Source: Brucella pseudogrignonensis
Lineage (GTDB): Bacteria > Pseudomonadota > Alphaproteobacteria > Rhizobiales > Rhizobiaceae
Length of the DNA stretch: 64,000 nt
Assembly (NCBI RefSeq): GCF_002252525.1
Contig: NZ_NNRM01000021.1
Span: forward strand, 124,001 to 188,000
Reading direction: 5' to 3'
Shown here piece by piece: positions 14,392-21,992 of this stretch. Position numbers and translations under genes: made by a program. Below the pieces are notes generated by a model. It saw only the letters and a program-made list of their open reading frames with translations. It did no database searches and had not been told where the DNA came from. Positions within the stretch are counted from its first letter, which is position 1. Each line of letters begins with the position of its first letter.

Positions 14392-14885
14392 TGGCTCTCT
14401 CACCGGAGCGTGTAAAAGAAATTGCTGACAGGGCAGAAGCGAAAGCAGGCCAGCCGGTCACTAAGGGCAGGCCGACAGAATATACAGAGGCATTAGCAGC
14501 ATACATTCTGAAAGAGCTTGCTTCCGGACGTTCGCTTCGTTCGATTTGTTCAGAGAGTGGAATGCCAGCTGAAAGCACTGTTCGCCTTTGGGTAACAGAT
14601 GATCGTGAAGGCTTTTCTGCGCAGTACGCACGCGCACGCGAAGCTCAGGTTGACGCGATGGCCGAGGATATTCTCGAAATCGCTGACGAAGGCAACGAAG
14701 AAGACACTCAGCGGGCAAAGCTCAGGATTGATGCTCGTAAATGGCTCATGTCGAAGATCGCGCCGAAGAAGTACGGCGACAAGGTTATGAATGAGCATAG
14801 CGGCCCAGACGGTGGCCCTATTCCTGTAAGACGTTTCGAGGTTGAATTTGTCGAACAATCTGGCTCAACGGATAAGAATACCTGA
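14391..14885 (+). CDS. terS: Terminase small subunit
   Basis: 164 residues. The N-terminal helix-turn-helix (YTEALAAYILKELASGRSLRS then SGMPAESTVRLW) recognises the packaging site, followed by the oligomerisation region (FSAQYARAREAQVDAMAEDI, AKLRIDARKWLMSKIAPKKYG) typical of terminase small subunits. It would bind pac/cos DNA and hand it to the large subunit, whose gene overlaps its 3' end by 44 bases. Starts by TGATG overlap with the lipoprotein gene; an adjacent GTG (14388) is also possible. Confidence 0.9.
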   Translation: MALSPERVKEIADRAEAKAGQPVTKGRPTEYTEALAAYILKELASGRSLRSICSESGMPAESTVRLWVTDDREGFSAQYARAREAQVDAMAEDILEIADEGNEEDTQRAKLRIDARKWLMSKIAPKKYGDKVMNEHSGPDGGPIPVRRFEVEFVEQSGSTDKNT

Positions 14886-16155
14886 GGTATTCAAGCCGCT
14901 GTTTCGTCCAGGCGCTCGCTATTATGGCGCATGGGGCGGGCGCGGTTCGGGTAAATCTCATGCATTCGCCACGCGCCTTGTGCTTGAGTGCGTACATCAG
15001 CAGATACGTGCTGTGTGTCTGCGTGAGGTGCAGAACTCGATCAAGGATTCCGTCAAGCAGCTGATCGAAGATAAGATCGGTGAATATGGCCTGCTTGGTG
15101 ACTTCGATATTACTGATCAGGAGATACGCGGGCCGAATGACAGCCTGATAATCTTTCGCGGCCTCAAGAGCCACAATGCGGCGTCTATCAAGTCGCTGGA
15201 AGGTTTCAACAGGGCGTGGGTAGAAGAAGCGCAGACTGTTTCGCAGAAGTCGCTTGATCTGCTCATCCCAACACTTCGTGCAGAAGGCTCGGAACTGTGG
15301 TTCTCGTGGAATCCAGATCAGCCGACCGATCCGATTGATAAGCTGCTGCGCAACACAGCGAATGACAATGCTGTCGTGGTGCGTGCGAACTTTTCTGATA
15401 ATCCGTTTTTCCCTGTCGCTCTTCGTGAGGATATGGAGCGCGATAAACGGTCTGACCCTGCAAAATATGCGCATGTTTGGCTCGGTGAGTATCAGACGCT
15501 TGCAGATATGCAGTTCATCTCATGGGATGACGTGAACGCGGCTCAGAATCGTCAATTCAAACGTGGTGCCAAGCCGGTACTTTTTGGCATTGACGTAGCG
15601 CGATTTGGTGATGACCGTTCTGTGTTGGCAATCCGTGAAGGTGACGTGCTTGTCGACACGATGAAGTGGGAGCGCCTCGATACGCAACAGCTATCGGGAT
15701 ACATTTCCGAGGTCGCCAAGTCTCGCAACCCTCAGGCCATATTCGTTGATGGCGTGGGTGTAGGCGGCGGTGTTGTTGATCGGCTTCGCGTTCTTGGCCT
15801 TAATGTGATCGAAGTCAATGGCGGCGCAAAGGCTGCGCAAGACAATCGCTATTATAATAAACGCGCTGAAATGTGGGGCCGCATGCGTGAATGGCTTCGT
15901 GACCGAGGCGTCATTCATCAGACTGAGATTGATCTGGCCGCAGAATTGACAGGCCCGCAATACAAATTCGATCCTTCTAATCGCATCATGCTTGAGAAGA
16001 AGGACGACATGAAAAAGCGCGGACTTCGGTCTCCTGACTTGGCTGACGCGCTGTCACTGACATTTGCAGAGCATGTGGTGGTTCCGCATCAGAACATGGG
16101 GCATTTCGAACCTCAGTTTGTAGCCCCTGACGAAAACATACTGGACAGCTGGTGA
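14842..16155 (+). CDS. terL: Terminase large subunit (PBSX type)
   Basis: 437 residues from a TTG start; no ATG is available in frame near the beginning. The N-terminal ATPase has Walker A GGRGSGKS (33-40) and the Walker B-like WVEEA; the C-terminal RNase H-like nuclease has GIDVARFGDDRS, FVDGVGVGGG and SPDLADALSLTFA, which carry the metal-binding acidic residues. It packages DNA into the prohead and cuts concatemers. Family and length are as expected. Overlaps the small subunit by 44 bases, and its stop overlaps the next start (GTGA). Confidence 0.95.
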   Translation: MNLSNNLAQRIRIPEVFKPLFRPGARYYGAWGGRGSGKSHAFATRLVLECVHQQIRAVCLREVQNSIKDSVKQLIEDKIGEYGLLGDFDITDQEIRGPNDSLIIFRGLKSHNAASIKSLEGFNRAWVEEAQTVSQKSLDLLIPTLRAEGSELWFSWNPDQPTDPIDKLLRNTANDNAVVVRANFSDNPFFPVALREDMERDKRSDPAKYAHVWLGEYQTLADMQFISWDDVNAAQNRQFKRGAKPVLFGIDVARFGDDRSVLAIREGDVLVDTMKWERLDTQQLSGYISEVAKSRNPQAIFVDGVGVGGGVVDRLRVLGLNVIEVNGGAKAAQDNRYYNKRAEMWGRMREWLRDRGVIHQTEIDLAAELTGPQYKFDPSNRIMLEKKDDMKKRGLRSPDLADALSLTFAEHVVVPHQNMGHFEPQFVAPDENILDSW

Positions 16156-16652
16156 AAGTCGAAATCAGAGACGGCACGCTGCGAGACATATGCTTCGTCG
16201 CGGCAAACCTGCGCGATCAGGACAGGCGGGAGATATTCGCTACGGCAGTTCTTGATAGCGGGTCACAAGCCGGTGCTGTTTCATATCTGACATCACCTGA
16301 CTTCTGCTGGACAGCTTGGATAGAAGGTCAGCCGGTCGCGGCATTTGGCGTTACTCAGGGCAACCCACAGTATCAGCCTCATATCCGTTATGCCTGGGCG
16401 TATGGGACAGACAAGTTTAAGCGCGCTGCACCAGCAATAACAAGGTTCTGCATTCAGGAGTGGCCGAAGCGTCTCATTGCAGAAGGCGCTACACGCGTCG
16501 AAATTCGTTCACTTGCAGATCATGACCTTGCTCATAAGTGGCTGAAATCCATTCGAGCGAAACACGAAGCCGACATGCCCAACTATGGCGTTAACGGCGA
16601 AACATTCCAGCTTTGGGCTTGGTTGAAAGAGGATTGGGAAGATGTGCTTTAA
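16152..16652 (+). CDS. T7 Gp13-like (DUF2833) virion protein, GNAT fold
   Basis: 166 residues from a GTG that overlaps the terL stop. The GNAT-like pattern is VAANLRDQDRREIFAT, FCWTAWIEGQPVAAFGVT, then WPKRLIAEGATRVEIRSL and a C-terminal FQLWAWL. This fits the Gp13-like family found beside terminase and portal genes of podoviruses, where it is thought to be an internal or ejection-related protein. Whether it keeps acetyltransferase activity cannot be told from the sequence. Confidence 0.8.
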   Translation: MKVEIRDGTLRDICFVAANLRDQDRREIFATAVLDSGSQAGAVSYLTSPDFCWTAWIEGQPVAAFGVTQGNPQYQPHIRYAWAYGTDKFKRAAPAITRFCIQEWPKRLIAEGATRVEIRSLADHDLAHKWLKSIRAKHEADMPNYGVNGETFQLWAWLKEDWEDVL

Positions 16653-16851
16653 GCCAGATACACCGAAAGTGCCAGAGGCACCAGCCGTGCCAAGCGAAGA
16701 TGCAGAGGCAGCAAAGAGCCGCCGAGCAGCAGAGCAAGACGCAAGCCGTCAGGCGCAGGGTCGCGCTTCAACCATTATCACTACGCCGCTCGGCGCTCAG
16801 GATTATGGCAATGAAGAAAACCGCCGCCGCACCACAATCAGCGGGTTCTAA
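16642..16851 (+). CDS. Small podovirus protein before the portal
   Basis: 69 residues, beginning MCFKPDTPKVPEAPAVPSED, polar and Pro/Ala rich, apparently disordered, ending GAQDYGNEENRRRTTISGF. Short proteins starting with MCF and a Pro-rich stretch are regularly found just before the portal of such phages. Function unknown. Overlaps the Gp13-like gene by 11 bases. Confidence 0.7.
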   Translation: MCFKPDTPKVPEAPAVPSEDAEAAKSRRAAEQDASRQAQGRASTIITTPLGAQDYGNEENRRRTTISGF

Positions 16852-16854
16852 TCT

Positions 16855-18567
16855 ATGAGCATCTCAGACGATATCATGCAGATGCAGTCGCAGATGGCGG
16901 CTGAACGCTCTCCGTGGGAAGCTGCGTGGCGTGATGTCGTTAATCTGTGCATGCCTTATGCCTCGCACAAGTATGAGATCAACGGGCTTACGCTATCGTC
17001 GTCTCTAACCGGTACGGCGCAGCAGCCACAGGCCGCACAGCGCAGCAAAGAGATATTCGACAACACAGCATCATGGGCGCTCACTCGTCTGTCTGCTGGT
17101 ATGGAAAGCCTGATTACGCCGCGAGTTCAGAAGTGGCATTCGTTCTCTCTAGACGATCCGTTCTCACCAGAGCCGACCGATCTTGAGGAAGAATGGCTTG
17201 ACCATTTGCGCGATTATCACTTCTCGGCGCGGTATAATACGAAATCAAACTTCGCCCTTGCTAATCAGAAGGCCATTCGCGCCACCTGTGGGCTTGGTAC
17301 AGGCATTACGTACCTTGAGGAAAATCTAGGCCGGCGCGGTGTCGATCCGGTCAAGGTGCCTTTCTTCTACCGATCGGTGCCGGTCGTTGAATGCTATCTC
17401 GGCATCAATGCTTATGACGATGTTGATAAGTGCATTCGCGTCCATGAAATGACGGCGCGTGCAGCTCGTGACTATTTCAATCAGGAAGGTGACAAGCTCC
17501 CCGGGGTCGTTAAACAGGTTCTTGAGAAGAAGCCAGACCAGCCGTTTACCTTCGTTCATGCCGTCATGCCTCGCGAGGAAGCGGGTGAATACAAAGACAA
17601 ACGGCGACATTCCGCCTATGCCTCATTCTGGATTGAAGTTTCCAGCCGCTCCCTGATCAGGTCGAGCGGCTTTTTTACGTTCCCATATAACGTGATGTGG
17701 TGGGACCAGACGGACGGCTCCCCTTACGGCCAGTCGCCAATCATGGAAGCACTCTCGGAAATCAAGATGCTCCAGGTCATGGGCAAGACAGTTGCTCAAG
17801 TCTCGCAGCAGATGATTAAGCCACCAATGGCTACGGCGCGCGGTATCTACAACCGCCTGAACCTGAACAGTGGCGCGGTCAATCCCGGCTATCTGGATGA
17901 GCAGGGCCGCTTGCTGGCACAGCCAATCATTCAGGCACAGAACCCGACATTCGCAGAGCGCCTGATTGAAACGAAGCGCATGGGCGTGCGTCAGAGCATG
18001 TTCGTTGACCTGTTTCAGATCCTTGCCGAAGACCCGCAGAAGACAGCAACAGAAGCCTTGCTTCGCGCGAATGAGAAGGGCGAGCAGCTTGGACCGGCAG
18101 GCGCTAAGATCGAAAGCGGCATTGCGCAGGGTGTCGAGCGTGAAGTTGATATCATTCAGCGCAAGGGAGCGTTTGAAGCAGGTTCACCATTGGAACCGCC
18201 AGCATCGATCGGTGGCAAGAATGTCAGCCCTGCATTTACCGGGCCGCTGGCTCGCATGCGCCGTATGGCTGAATTGCAGGGTGTAGAGCGTGTGCTCCAG
18301 ATGGCAACAGTCGTCGGTCAGTATGACCAGTCAGTACTTGCTCGCATTGATGGCGATGAAGTCCTTGAGCAAACCCGCGAGATTAGCGGCGCGCCGCGCA
18401 AAATGTTCCGTACTGATGACGAGGTAGGACAGATAAGACAGGCCGCAGCCCAACAGCAAGAGCAGGCCGCAGCGCTTCAAATGGCCCAAGGCATGGCAAC
18501 AGCCGCTAAGGACGCCACGCCAGCAATGCAGGCCATGGCACAGGCTAACGGGATGGCTCCTGCATGA
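16855..18567 (+). CDS. Portal (head-to-tail connector) protein
   Basis: 570 residues. It shows the podovirus head-tail connector pattern: SPWEAAWRDVVNLCMP near the start, DNTASWALTRLSAGMESLITP, GTGITYLEE, YGQSPIMEALSEIKMLQVM, and a Gln/Ala-rich helical C-terminus that forms the barrel/crown. Twelve copies would form the DNA channel at one head vertex, bind terminase during packaging and the tail tubular proteins afterwards. Length is normal. Confidence 0.95.
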   Translation: MSISDDIMQMQSQMAAERSPWEAAWRDVVNLCMPYASHKYEINGLTLSSSLTGTAQQPQAAQRSKEIFDNTASWALTRLSAGMESLITPRVQKWHSFSLDDPFSPEPTDLEEEWLDHLRDYHFSARYNTKSNFALANQKAIRATCGLGTGITYLEENLGRRGVDPVKVPFFYRSVPVVECYLGINAYDDVDKCIRVHEMTARAARDYFNQEGDKLPGVVKQVLEKKPDQPFTFVHAVMPREEAGEYKDKRRHSAYASFWIEVSSRSLIRSSGFFTFPYNVMWWDQTDGSPYGQSPIMEALSEIKMLQVMGKTVAQVSQQMIKPPMATARGIYNRLNLNSGAVNPGYLDEQGRLLAQPIIQAQNPTFAERLIETKRMGVRQSMFVDLFQILAEDPQKTATEALLRANEKGEQLGPAGAKIESGIAQGVEREVDIIQRKGAFEAGSPLEPPASIGGKNVSPAFTGPLARMRRMAELQGVERVLQMATVVGQYDQSVLARIDGDEVLEQTREISGAPRKMFRTDDEVGQIRQAAAQQQEQAAALQMAQGMATAAKDATPAMQAMAQANGMAPA

Positions 18568-18884
18568 GTTGGCGCAACCTAGCATCAAAGCGTCAGACTG
18601 TTCCATTCTATACTGAGCTACAGCTCACGAACGCTTACAAGTCCGTTCTTGGCAAGCAGACGGAAGAAACAGAAATCGTGCTGGCGGACTTTGCTGCACA
18701 CACTGGTTTCTATCAGGTCGAAGCTCCGGGAGCGGACCTTTCACAGTTTCAAGCTGGCTACAATGCAGGCCTTCGTGCCGCATTCGGCCACTTACTCGGT
18801 TTCCTGCACCTCTCTGATTCACAGATGAGGGAATTGGAAAATGCAGCCCAACAAGAAGCCGCAGCGCTTCAAGGGCAATATTAA
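18564..18884 (+). CDS. Bbp19-like small phage protein
   Basis: 106 residues joined to the portal by ATGA. Pattern EIVLADFAAHTGFYQV then FQAGYNAGLRAAFGHLLGFL, like the Bbp19 family in the same position of BPP-1-like podoviruses. Role unknown, presumably in head assembly. Confidence 0.7.
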   Translation: MSWRNLASKRQTVPFYTELQLTNAYKSVLGKQTEETEIVLADFAAHTGFYQVEAPGADLSQFQAGYNAGLRAAFGHLLGFLHLSDSQMRELENAAQQEAAALQGQY

Positions 18885-18899
18885 CCCAAGGAAAATCTT

Positions 18900-19778
18900 A
18901 TGACAGAGCAGGCGAATGGGCCTGTGGCAGTGGAAGCTACGGCTCCCGCTCCACAGACAACCGCGACCGACTCGACCGTTATCACTGATCATGGGTCGAA
19001 CGGCGGTAACGAGAACTGGGTGGCTGGCCTTCAAATTGAAGATAACCGCACTCTAGTCGAAGCGAAGCAGTGGAAATCCGCAGACGATGCGATCAAGTCG
19101 TATCGTGATCTGGAAGCCCACGCGAGCAAGGCCTTGAAAGTGCCGGGTGCAGATGCAACGGCAGAAGATTGGAATGCGTTCTACGGAAAGTTGGGCCGAC
19201 CAGAAAGCCCGGATAAGTATGAGCTTAAGCTCAATACCGAAGCCGTGCCACAGGATTTCCCATATGATGAAAAGAGCGCGATTGAGTTCCGTACATGGGC
19301 GCACGAAGCGGGTCTAACCCCGCAACAGGCGCAATCCCTTCATGACAAGTTCGTCGGGCAGCAAGCCGGTGTCTTTTCCTCAACGCTAGAGCAGCAAGCA
19401 AAAGCCGAAGGTGATGCACACCGAGCGATCACATCACAGTGGGGCGATCCGGACACCGATGGTTACAAGCACAATCTCGAATACACGAGCCGTGCAATCA
19501 GCCAGCTTGGTTTGAAGGACAGCCTTGTGAAGGGCGGCATTCTTTCCCCTCAGGGGGCGGTGCTTGATCCAAATGTCGCGTTCGCTTTGGCGAAAGTCGG
19601 CAAGGAAATGTACGGCGAAGATTCCACGGCAACCAATGCCTCCGGATCACTCAACAATCCATTCTCATCCGAAAACTTCAACCTGACACAGCAAGGCAAG
19701 CTCATCCGTGACGACCCGAGCAAAGCAAAGTCGCTGATACGAGCCGCAGGCGGGAACCCCGCTGAGTTCGGCCTTTAA
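18900..19778 (+). CDS. Scaffolding / head assembly protein
   Basis: 292 residues. The N-terminus (1-45) is low-complexity, then WKSADDAIKSYRDLEAHASKAL, PEDW-like segments, GLTPQQAQSLHDKF and a long helical tail. Composition and place between portal and capsid match podovirus scaffolding proteins, which guide capsid shell assembly and then leave. Very acidic and polar as expected. Confidence 0.85.
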   Translation: MTEQANGPVAVEATAPAPQTTATDSTVITDHGSNGGNENWVAGLQIEDNRTLVEAKQWKSADDAIKSYRDLEAHASKALKVPGADATAEDWNAFYGKLGRPESPDKYELKLNTEAVPQDFPYDEKSAIEFRTWAHEAGLTPQQAQSLHDKFVGQQAGVFSSTLEQQAKAEGDAHRAITSQWGDPDTDGYKHNLEYTSRAISQLGLKDSLVKGGILSPQGAVLDPNVAFALAKVGKEMYGEDSTATNASGSLNNPFSSENFNLTQQGKLIRDDPSKAKSLIRAAGGNPAEFGL

Positions 19779-19807
19779 GCGACTGCCATTCACGAAAGGT
19801 TATAGCA

Positions 19808-20827
19808 ATGGCTACTACTCGCCTCTCGGACGTGATTGTTCCGGAAGTATTCTATCCATACCTCATCAAGCGCACCAAAGAACGTGGTGCGATCTTCCAG
19901 TCTGGTATTCTTCGCAATGATGCGAATATGTCCAGCTTCCTTACAGGCGGTGGCCGCACAGCCAACGTTCCTTTTTGGCGTGATCTGGCAGACGATGGCT
20001 CGTTCGTAGGCTCTGATGATCCTGCGCAGCTCATCACTCATGGTAAAATCCAGGCACTCAAGGATGTTGCGGCCCGTCAGGTTCGCACCAAGTCTTGGTC
20101 ATCGATGCGACTGTCAGGTGTTCTGGCTGGTGATGATCCGATGCAGGCGATTGGCAATCTGGTTGCCGATTGGTGGATTCGTGAATTGAATAAGATCCTT
20201 GTTGCTTCATTGCAAGGCGTCTACCTTGACAATGTTGCCAACGATAGCGGCGACATGGTCAACAACATCAGCCTCACGACTGGCACGCCCGCTGATGCAA
20301 ACCTTATCTCTGCCGAAGCTATCCTTGATACCAAGCAGACGATGGGTGATGCAGCAGAAGACCTGTCAACACTGATCATGCACTCGGCTGTTTACACCCG
20401 CTTGCAGAAGCAGAACCTCATCGACTTTATTCCAGACGCGCGCGGTGAAGTTCGCTTCCCGACTTATCTGGGCTATCGCGTTGTGGTGTCTGACACTGTC
20501 CAGGTCATCAACAACGGCGCAAACAACCCATCGGGCTATGTCACGTATCTGCTTGGCAATGAAGCAATCAGCTTCAACGAACAGGCGATGATGACAAGCC
20601 CTAATGTCGAAACAGAGCGCAAGCCAGATCAGGGTAACGGCGTCGGTGGCGACATTCTCTACACCCGTCGCCAGTTCGTGCTGCATCCATATGGCATTGC
20701 TTGGCAGGATGCATCCGTCGCAGCAGAGTTCCCAACCAATGTGGAACTGGCTACCGCCGCTAATTGGAACCGCGTCTATCCAGAGCGCAAGCAGGTTCCA
20801 ATCAGTTTCCTTGTAACCAACGGCTAA
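19808..20827 (+). CDS. Major capsid protein
   Basis: 339 residues. It begins MATTRLSDVIVPEVF and has the order seen in coat proteins of this podovirus group: GGGRTANVPFWRDL, VAARQVRTKSWSSM, LNKILVASLQGVYLD, ILDTKQTMGDAAEDLSTLIMHSAVYTRLQ and RRQFVLHPYGIAWQ. It forms the icosahedral shell. An AAAGG ribosome site precedes it, and a strong terminator follows, consistent with separate high expression. Confidence 0.92.
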   Translation: MATTRLSDVIVPEVFYPYLIKRTKERGAIFQSGILRNDANMSSFLTGGGRTANVPFWRDLADDGSFVGSDDPAQLITHGKIQALKDVAARQVRTKSWSSMRLSGVLAGDDPMQAIGNLVADWWIRELNKILVASLQGVYLDNVANDSGDMVNNISLTTGTPADANLISAEAILDTKQTMGDAAEDLSTLIMHSAVYTRLQKQNLIDFIPDARGEVRFPTYLGYRVVVSDTVQVINNGANNPSGYVTYLLGNEAISFNEQAMMTSPNVETERKPDQGNGVGGDILYTRRQFVLHPYGIAWQDASVAAEFPTNVELATAANWNRVYPERKQVPISFLVTNG

Positions 20828-20829
20828 TC

Positions 20830-20852
20830 GGAGGGCTTCGGCCCTCCTTTCT
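20830..20852 (+). terminator. Terminator after the capsid gene
   Basis: Perfect stem GGAGGGC / GCCCTCC with a TTCG loop, followed by TTTCTTTC. It probably reduces transcription of the tail genes relative to the capsid. Confidence 0.85.
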
Positions 20853-20871
20853 TTCAAGAAAGGCAATTCCG

Positions 20872-21063
20872 ATGTCCCATGGTCTTCCAAGGTCACTTAA
20901 GCGTGCGAAGCTTCCTGCCAGCCCTGTGGCGACTACCACAACCGCAGGGACAGTAAAAAAGGCAGCAACTCAGGCGAATAGCACTGCAACAGATGTCGCG
21001 GGCGTTGTTGCCGATTTGAATGCGCTTCTGGCAAAACTCAAAGCGTCTGGCCAAATGGCTTAA
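20872..21063 (+). CDS. Small phage structural-region protein
   Basis: 63 residues beginning MSHGLPRSLKRAKLPASPVA. Ala/Thr-rich with a helical C-terminus (GVVADLNALLAKLKAS). Lies between two hairpin terminators. GAAAGG upstream. Possibly a minor head or decoration protein; unproven. Confidence 0.6.
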   Translation: MSHGLPRSLKRAKLPASPVATTTTAGTVKKAATQANSTATDVAGVVADLNALLAKLKASGQMA

Positions 21064-21065
21064 CA

Positions 21066-21092
21066 GAGGGAGGCTTTCGAGCCTCTCTTTTC
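21066..21092 (+). terminator. Second terminator-like hairpin
   Basis: GAGGCT, loop TTCG, AGCCTC, with a wobble-extended lower stem and TTTT after it. Same UUCG design as the capsid terminator. Confidence 0.75.
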
Positions 21093-21106
21093 GATTGGAG
21101 ATTACC

Positions 21107-21298
21107 ATGCCAAAGCAAGAAGACGCCCCATTGAGGGAGAAGACACTGCACGAACTGAACATGGAACAGCGCGCGATTGATCGCGCCAATCGGGTTCCAG
21201 AAGAAGAAAATGTCCTTGCGAAACTGCCTGCTGATATCCGACGCAGCGTTGCAAAGCGTCTGCAGAAGCCAGTCCGTGCACCTGTAAAGGATGACTAA
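21107..21298 (+). CDS. Small charged phage protein
   Basis: 63 residues beginning MPKQEDAPLREKTLHELNME, highly charged and helical, no family recognised. GGAG lies six bases before the ATG. Confidence 0.6.
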   Translation: MPKQEDAPLREKTLHELNMEQRAIDRANRVPEEENVLAKLPADIRRSVAKRLQKPVRAPVKDD

Positions 21299-21300
21299 CG

Positions 21301-21420
21301 ATGTCGCGCTATAGCCCGCCTCTCGCTTGGTATTACCTGAAAAAGCAGCGTCAGCGCCGCGAGCAGCAGGAAGAAACACCGCCGCCTGCGCCTGAACCGG
21401 AAGAAGGTGAGGGCGAATGA
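21301..21420 (+). CDS. 39-residue Pro/Glu-rich peptide
   Basis: Short frame MSRYSPPLAWYYLKKQRQRR followed by an acidic Pro/Glu tail. It starts two bases after the preceding stop and its TGA interlocks with the tail tubular protein A start (ATGA). The position and coupling support it; no function is known. Confidence 0.5.
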   Translation: MSRYSPPLAWYYLKKQRQRREQQEETPPPAPEPEEGEGE

Positions 21421-21992
21421 CGCCGACTGATATCTGCAATCTCAGTCTCGACATTATGAAAGAGACAGAGATTACCAATCTAGAGAACGACAATCGGCCT
21501 ATCGTGCGATGGATGAAGCGAAACTTCGGCCTGTCGCGGGATAGCTTGCTTGCTCGGTATGATTGGAATTTCGCGCTCAAGCGTGTCTTGTTGGCAAAGG
21601 ACAGCGTTGCGCCGGACTTTGGATGGGGCAACCGCTTCACTATTCCGGCTGACAGTCTACGCATTCTGCCTTTGACGGTGTGTGGCAACTTCGAAGGCAC
21701 GCCAATCCCGCACGAGGTCGAAGGACCGTATATCCTGACCAATGCGCCGGGGCCGATCCGCTGCCGGTATATCTTCCGCAATGAGGATTACGACCGATAC
21801 CCGCCTGTATTTGTAGAAGCGTTGGCTTCGTATCTCGCAATGAAATGCGGGCATTGGGTAACTGGCAAGGTTTCATATGTTCAAATCGCTCAAGGTATGC
21901 ACCGCGAGGCTATCGACAATGCTTGGCGTGTTGATGCCATTGAAGGCACTTCACCGCGCGCAGCCGATAACGAATGGGTACAGCAGCGTTGA
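21417..21992 (+). CDS. Tail tubular protein A-like (T7 gp11 type)
   Basis: 191 residues. It begins MTPTDICNLSLDIMKETEIT and contains WMKRNFGLSRDSLLARYDWNFALKR, then RCRYIFRNEDYDRYPPVFVEALASYLA, the classical gp11-like order. Twelve copies form the adaptor ring between portal and nozzle. Directly followed by the nozzle gene with an 19-base overlap. Confidence 0.9.
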   Translation: MTPTDICNLSLDIMKETEITNLENDNRPIVRWMKRNFGLSRDSLLARYDWNFALKRVLLAKDSVAPDFGWGNRFTIPADSLRILPLTVCGNFEGTPIPHEVEGPYILTNAPGPIRCRYIFRNEDYDRYPPVFVEALASYLAMKCGHWVTGKVSYVQIAQGMHREAIDNAWRVDAIEGTSPRAADNEWVQQR